Source: Toxoplasma gondii ME49 (taxonomy: Eukaryota > Apicomplexa > Conoidasida > Eucoccidiorida > Sarcocystidae). From it: a DNA stretch of 64,000 nucleotides. The position numbers and the translations under genes are program-made. Numbering within the stretch: position 1 is the stretch's first letter; every line of letters begins with the position of its first letter. Where the stretch lies: positions 6,100,212 to 6,164,211 of the forward strand of contig NC_031478.1 of the NCBI RefSeq assembly GCF_000006565.2. The letters are read 5' to 3'. This document shows, piece after piece, positions 62,498 through 64,000 of this stretch. The notes below the pieces were generated by a model that had not been told where the DNA came from, searched no databases, and saw nothing but the letters and a program-made list of their open reading frames with translations.

Positions 62498-64000
62498 AAT
62501 ATATATAAATATATATAAATATACATGAATATAGGAATATATGCGTGACTGTTTCTCTGTCTGCGTCCTTGTATATTTGTGCAAATCGACTCTCCACCTG
62601 TGCGTCTGTGTCTCTCTGTGTATGTATTGGCCGATGTCGCTGTCGAGTTCGTTGAGCATGTCCAGCGATTTCCGTGGAAATGCTTGTCTACATCCCTCTG
62701 TGTCCACGGCCGGTCATGCATGCAGGAAGAAGGTGGCTTTGCGCGGAGACCGAGTCGTCCATGGAACCTCGAGCAACAAATTGATGATGAAGGCGGCGGA
62801 CGCAGCAGCGGCTGCAACCGACGCGCCTGCCGCCGCGGCTGCTGCGGCGTCTGGTCTGAGCGCCGTCGAGGGAGTCGCTCCAGGAGGCGCAGGCGCCTGT
62901 GCGGCCGGACCTGCTGGCCCTGGTGCCCCCCCAGCAGCCGGCGGAGGAGGCGGAGGCTTCACGAGCTCAGACCAAGTTCGGGTATGAAGCGGCTTTCAAG
63001 AGAAGAAGAAAAAGAAGAAGATGGTGAAGAGGAGGAGAAAGGACGCAACGGCGAGGGGTCGGTGTCTCCTTGGGAGAACGCAGAAGAGTCAGGAATGACG
63101 TGATGGCCTTCCGTGAGAGAGAAGAGAAGACCGGGGGGCGAAGAGAGAGAGGGATGTGACGTTGAACTGTGACGCCGACAGCGCAAGAGGAAGGCTTTCT
63201 CTCGCGGAAGCGAATTGGGGGAAAAAGGCAAAGGTGTAGGGCCGTGTCTCTCTGTATGTCTGTAGACAAGGAAGGAGGCCGTTCGTTTTCTATTCCTATA
63301 CGGGCAATTCATCTCTTCCATCGGCTTCGTCCCTGTTCGTTTTCCACTGTGTTCTTCTTGTCTTCTTTCTGCCTCCTTTCGCATTCTTCTGTCGTGTATC
63401 TCTGCGTCTTCCGGTTGACTCTCTTCTTGCGAGGCGTCGTCTCGAGACACCACTGTCGTTGTGTCGTCGTTCTGAATGTCTTCCAGCTTGGGTCTGAACG
63501 TTTTGTGGGTCGCCTTGCTCTGTGTCGGTCTTCGCGCCTTGCTGCGTTCTTCGCTGTCTCCCTGGAGTGCTCTTCGATGCGTCTGGGAGCCATATCCTCC
63601 CTGCCGTCCACGCCCGTCGATCGAAAAGGACGCTTGGCTCTTTGCGCGCTTGCCGTATTCAGTTTACAGGGGAACTGAGCGCGAGCGACAGAGGTCTGAT
63701 CGAGGCGCTGAAACGCTGCGTGGTGGCCAAGCATCCTTCGCTGCTGTCTCTGGACAACAGGTCGCTGGTCGCGAAAGTGAACAGCAAGACGAAGCTCCCC
63801 GTCCTCTGGTTGAGAACAGACCCGATGCAAGTCTGGATAGGCAGGTAAGGACGGCGGAGACGCGACCAACGAAGGACGCAACGGTGCGGGAGGGGGAGAG
63901 AAGCGAGGAGAAGCGAGGAGAAGCAAGAAGACGCGGGAAGGAAGACCGTAAAAAACGCGGAAGCACGAGCGAGCAGCGCGAGACGAGAAGGCGAGAGACA
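50398..64000 (+). CDS. TAF2: TAF2-like TFIID subunit (3' partial)
   Basis: TAF2 helps TFIID bind around the initiator of RNA polymerase II promoters; it has an M1-aminopeptidase fold without activity. Fourteen exons are present: 50398-50619, 51173-51337, 52671-52760, 53233-54124, 54611-54933, 55227-55385, 56610-56843, 57386-57754, 58352-58564, 58945-59353, 59918-61093, 61816-62194, 62726-62981, 63663-63844. They join in phase to 1689 codons, and an intron then runs off the window. Family matches are VEDFREKTVYGSSTLVIEV (human NFQRKSVVGFVELTIF), RLRVSIDFKL, VLSVDVPEGNVAVGPGLLV, EGLATAWLDAF at the lost zinc site, ANFGLVELKIRRWERLL, WLPAVCIQIVEDDGVRTSIV and LPVLWLRTDP (human SPLLWIRIDP). No HExxH is seen. 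The human protein reaches the last motif near residue 660 and this one near 1680, because of large acidic, Ser and Ala/Gly insertions. ATG 50398 (AAGATGG) is the first in frame. Exon 11 may start at 59927. The least certain borders are the exon 6 donor and the weak GTTCGT donor of exon 4. Confidence 0.9.
50832..50896. repeat. 22-bp tandem repeat in TAF2 intron 1
   Basis: GAGTCGTTGTTGTCTCCTTC followed by TT repeats three times with few changes. Confidence 0.9.
56886..57095. repeat. TA/TATACA microsatellites in TAF2 intron 7
   Basis: Two TA blocks, 56888-56945 and 57048-57092, lie between TAF2 exons 7 and 8. Confidence 0.85.
62476..62535. repeat. TATAAATA microsatellite in TAF2 intron 12
   Basis: TCTCTCTATATATATA is followed by TATATAAATA units between exons 12 and 13. 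Confidence 0.85.
62806..62965 (+). repeat. Coding Ala/Gly/Pro-rich low-complexity tract in TAF2 exon 13
   Basis: GCG/GCT/GCC runs and then GGC/GGA runs encode a poly-Ala stretch followed by Gly/Pro-rich and poly-Gly stretches. The frame continues from RKKVALRGDRVV. The human protein has a basic, Lys-rich loop at about this place. Confidence 0.8.

Overview
The window comes from the nuclear genome of a coccidian apicomplexan and looks like Toxoplasma gondii or a close relative (Hammondia, Neospora). I infer this from the mix of intron-rich housekeeping genes, a nearly even GC content in exons, long Ser, Ala, Glu and Arg runs inserted into otherwise conserved proteins, many TA/TATACA microsatellites in introns, and frequent TGCATGC words. 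The species cannot be fixed from the sequence alone.

Layout: five protein genes, two on the minus strand and then three on the plus strand. (1) 1-9445, minus: UTP13 (TBL3), a tandem WD40 protein of the small-subunit processome, cut at its C-terminus by the window start. (2) 12642-18186, minus: dyskerin/CBF5, the H/ACA pseudouridine synthase, with 8 exons and complete. (3) 21190-22317, plus: a small three-exon gene of unknown function, divergent from dyskerin. (4) 25891-47220, plus: a DOP1 (Dopey) family gene, about 25 exons and about 3127 codons. (5) 50398 to the window end, plus: TAF2, the TFIID subunit with an inactive M1-aminopeptidase fold, cut at its C-terminus. The gene models were built by matching conserved family segments by eye, finding GT/AG (once GC/AG) borders, and checking that the reading phase is kept across every junction.

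Functions: UTP13 and dyskerin both serve ribosome biogenesis in the nucleolus and lie next to each other on the same strand. TAF2 acts in RNA polymerase II initiation and DOP1 in Golgi/endosome trafficking. I see no operon, mobile element, CRISPR array, virus or secondary-metabolite cluster, and nothing that amounts to a new multi-gene system. Gene-free stretches lie at 9446-12641, 18187-21189, 22318-25890 and 47221-50397.

The most unusual signals are: a short palindrome of the form TGTACRTACA that recurs in exons and just upstream of two start codons; a GC-AG intron in UTP13; a dyskerin tail hidden behind an intron that begins with an in-frame stop; a 248-bp almost pure purine strand upstream of UTP13; several tandem arrays inside introns, one of which repeats a splice-acceptor-like word three times; and very large low-complexity insertions in DOP1 and TAF2.
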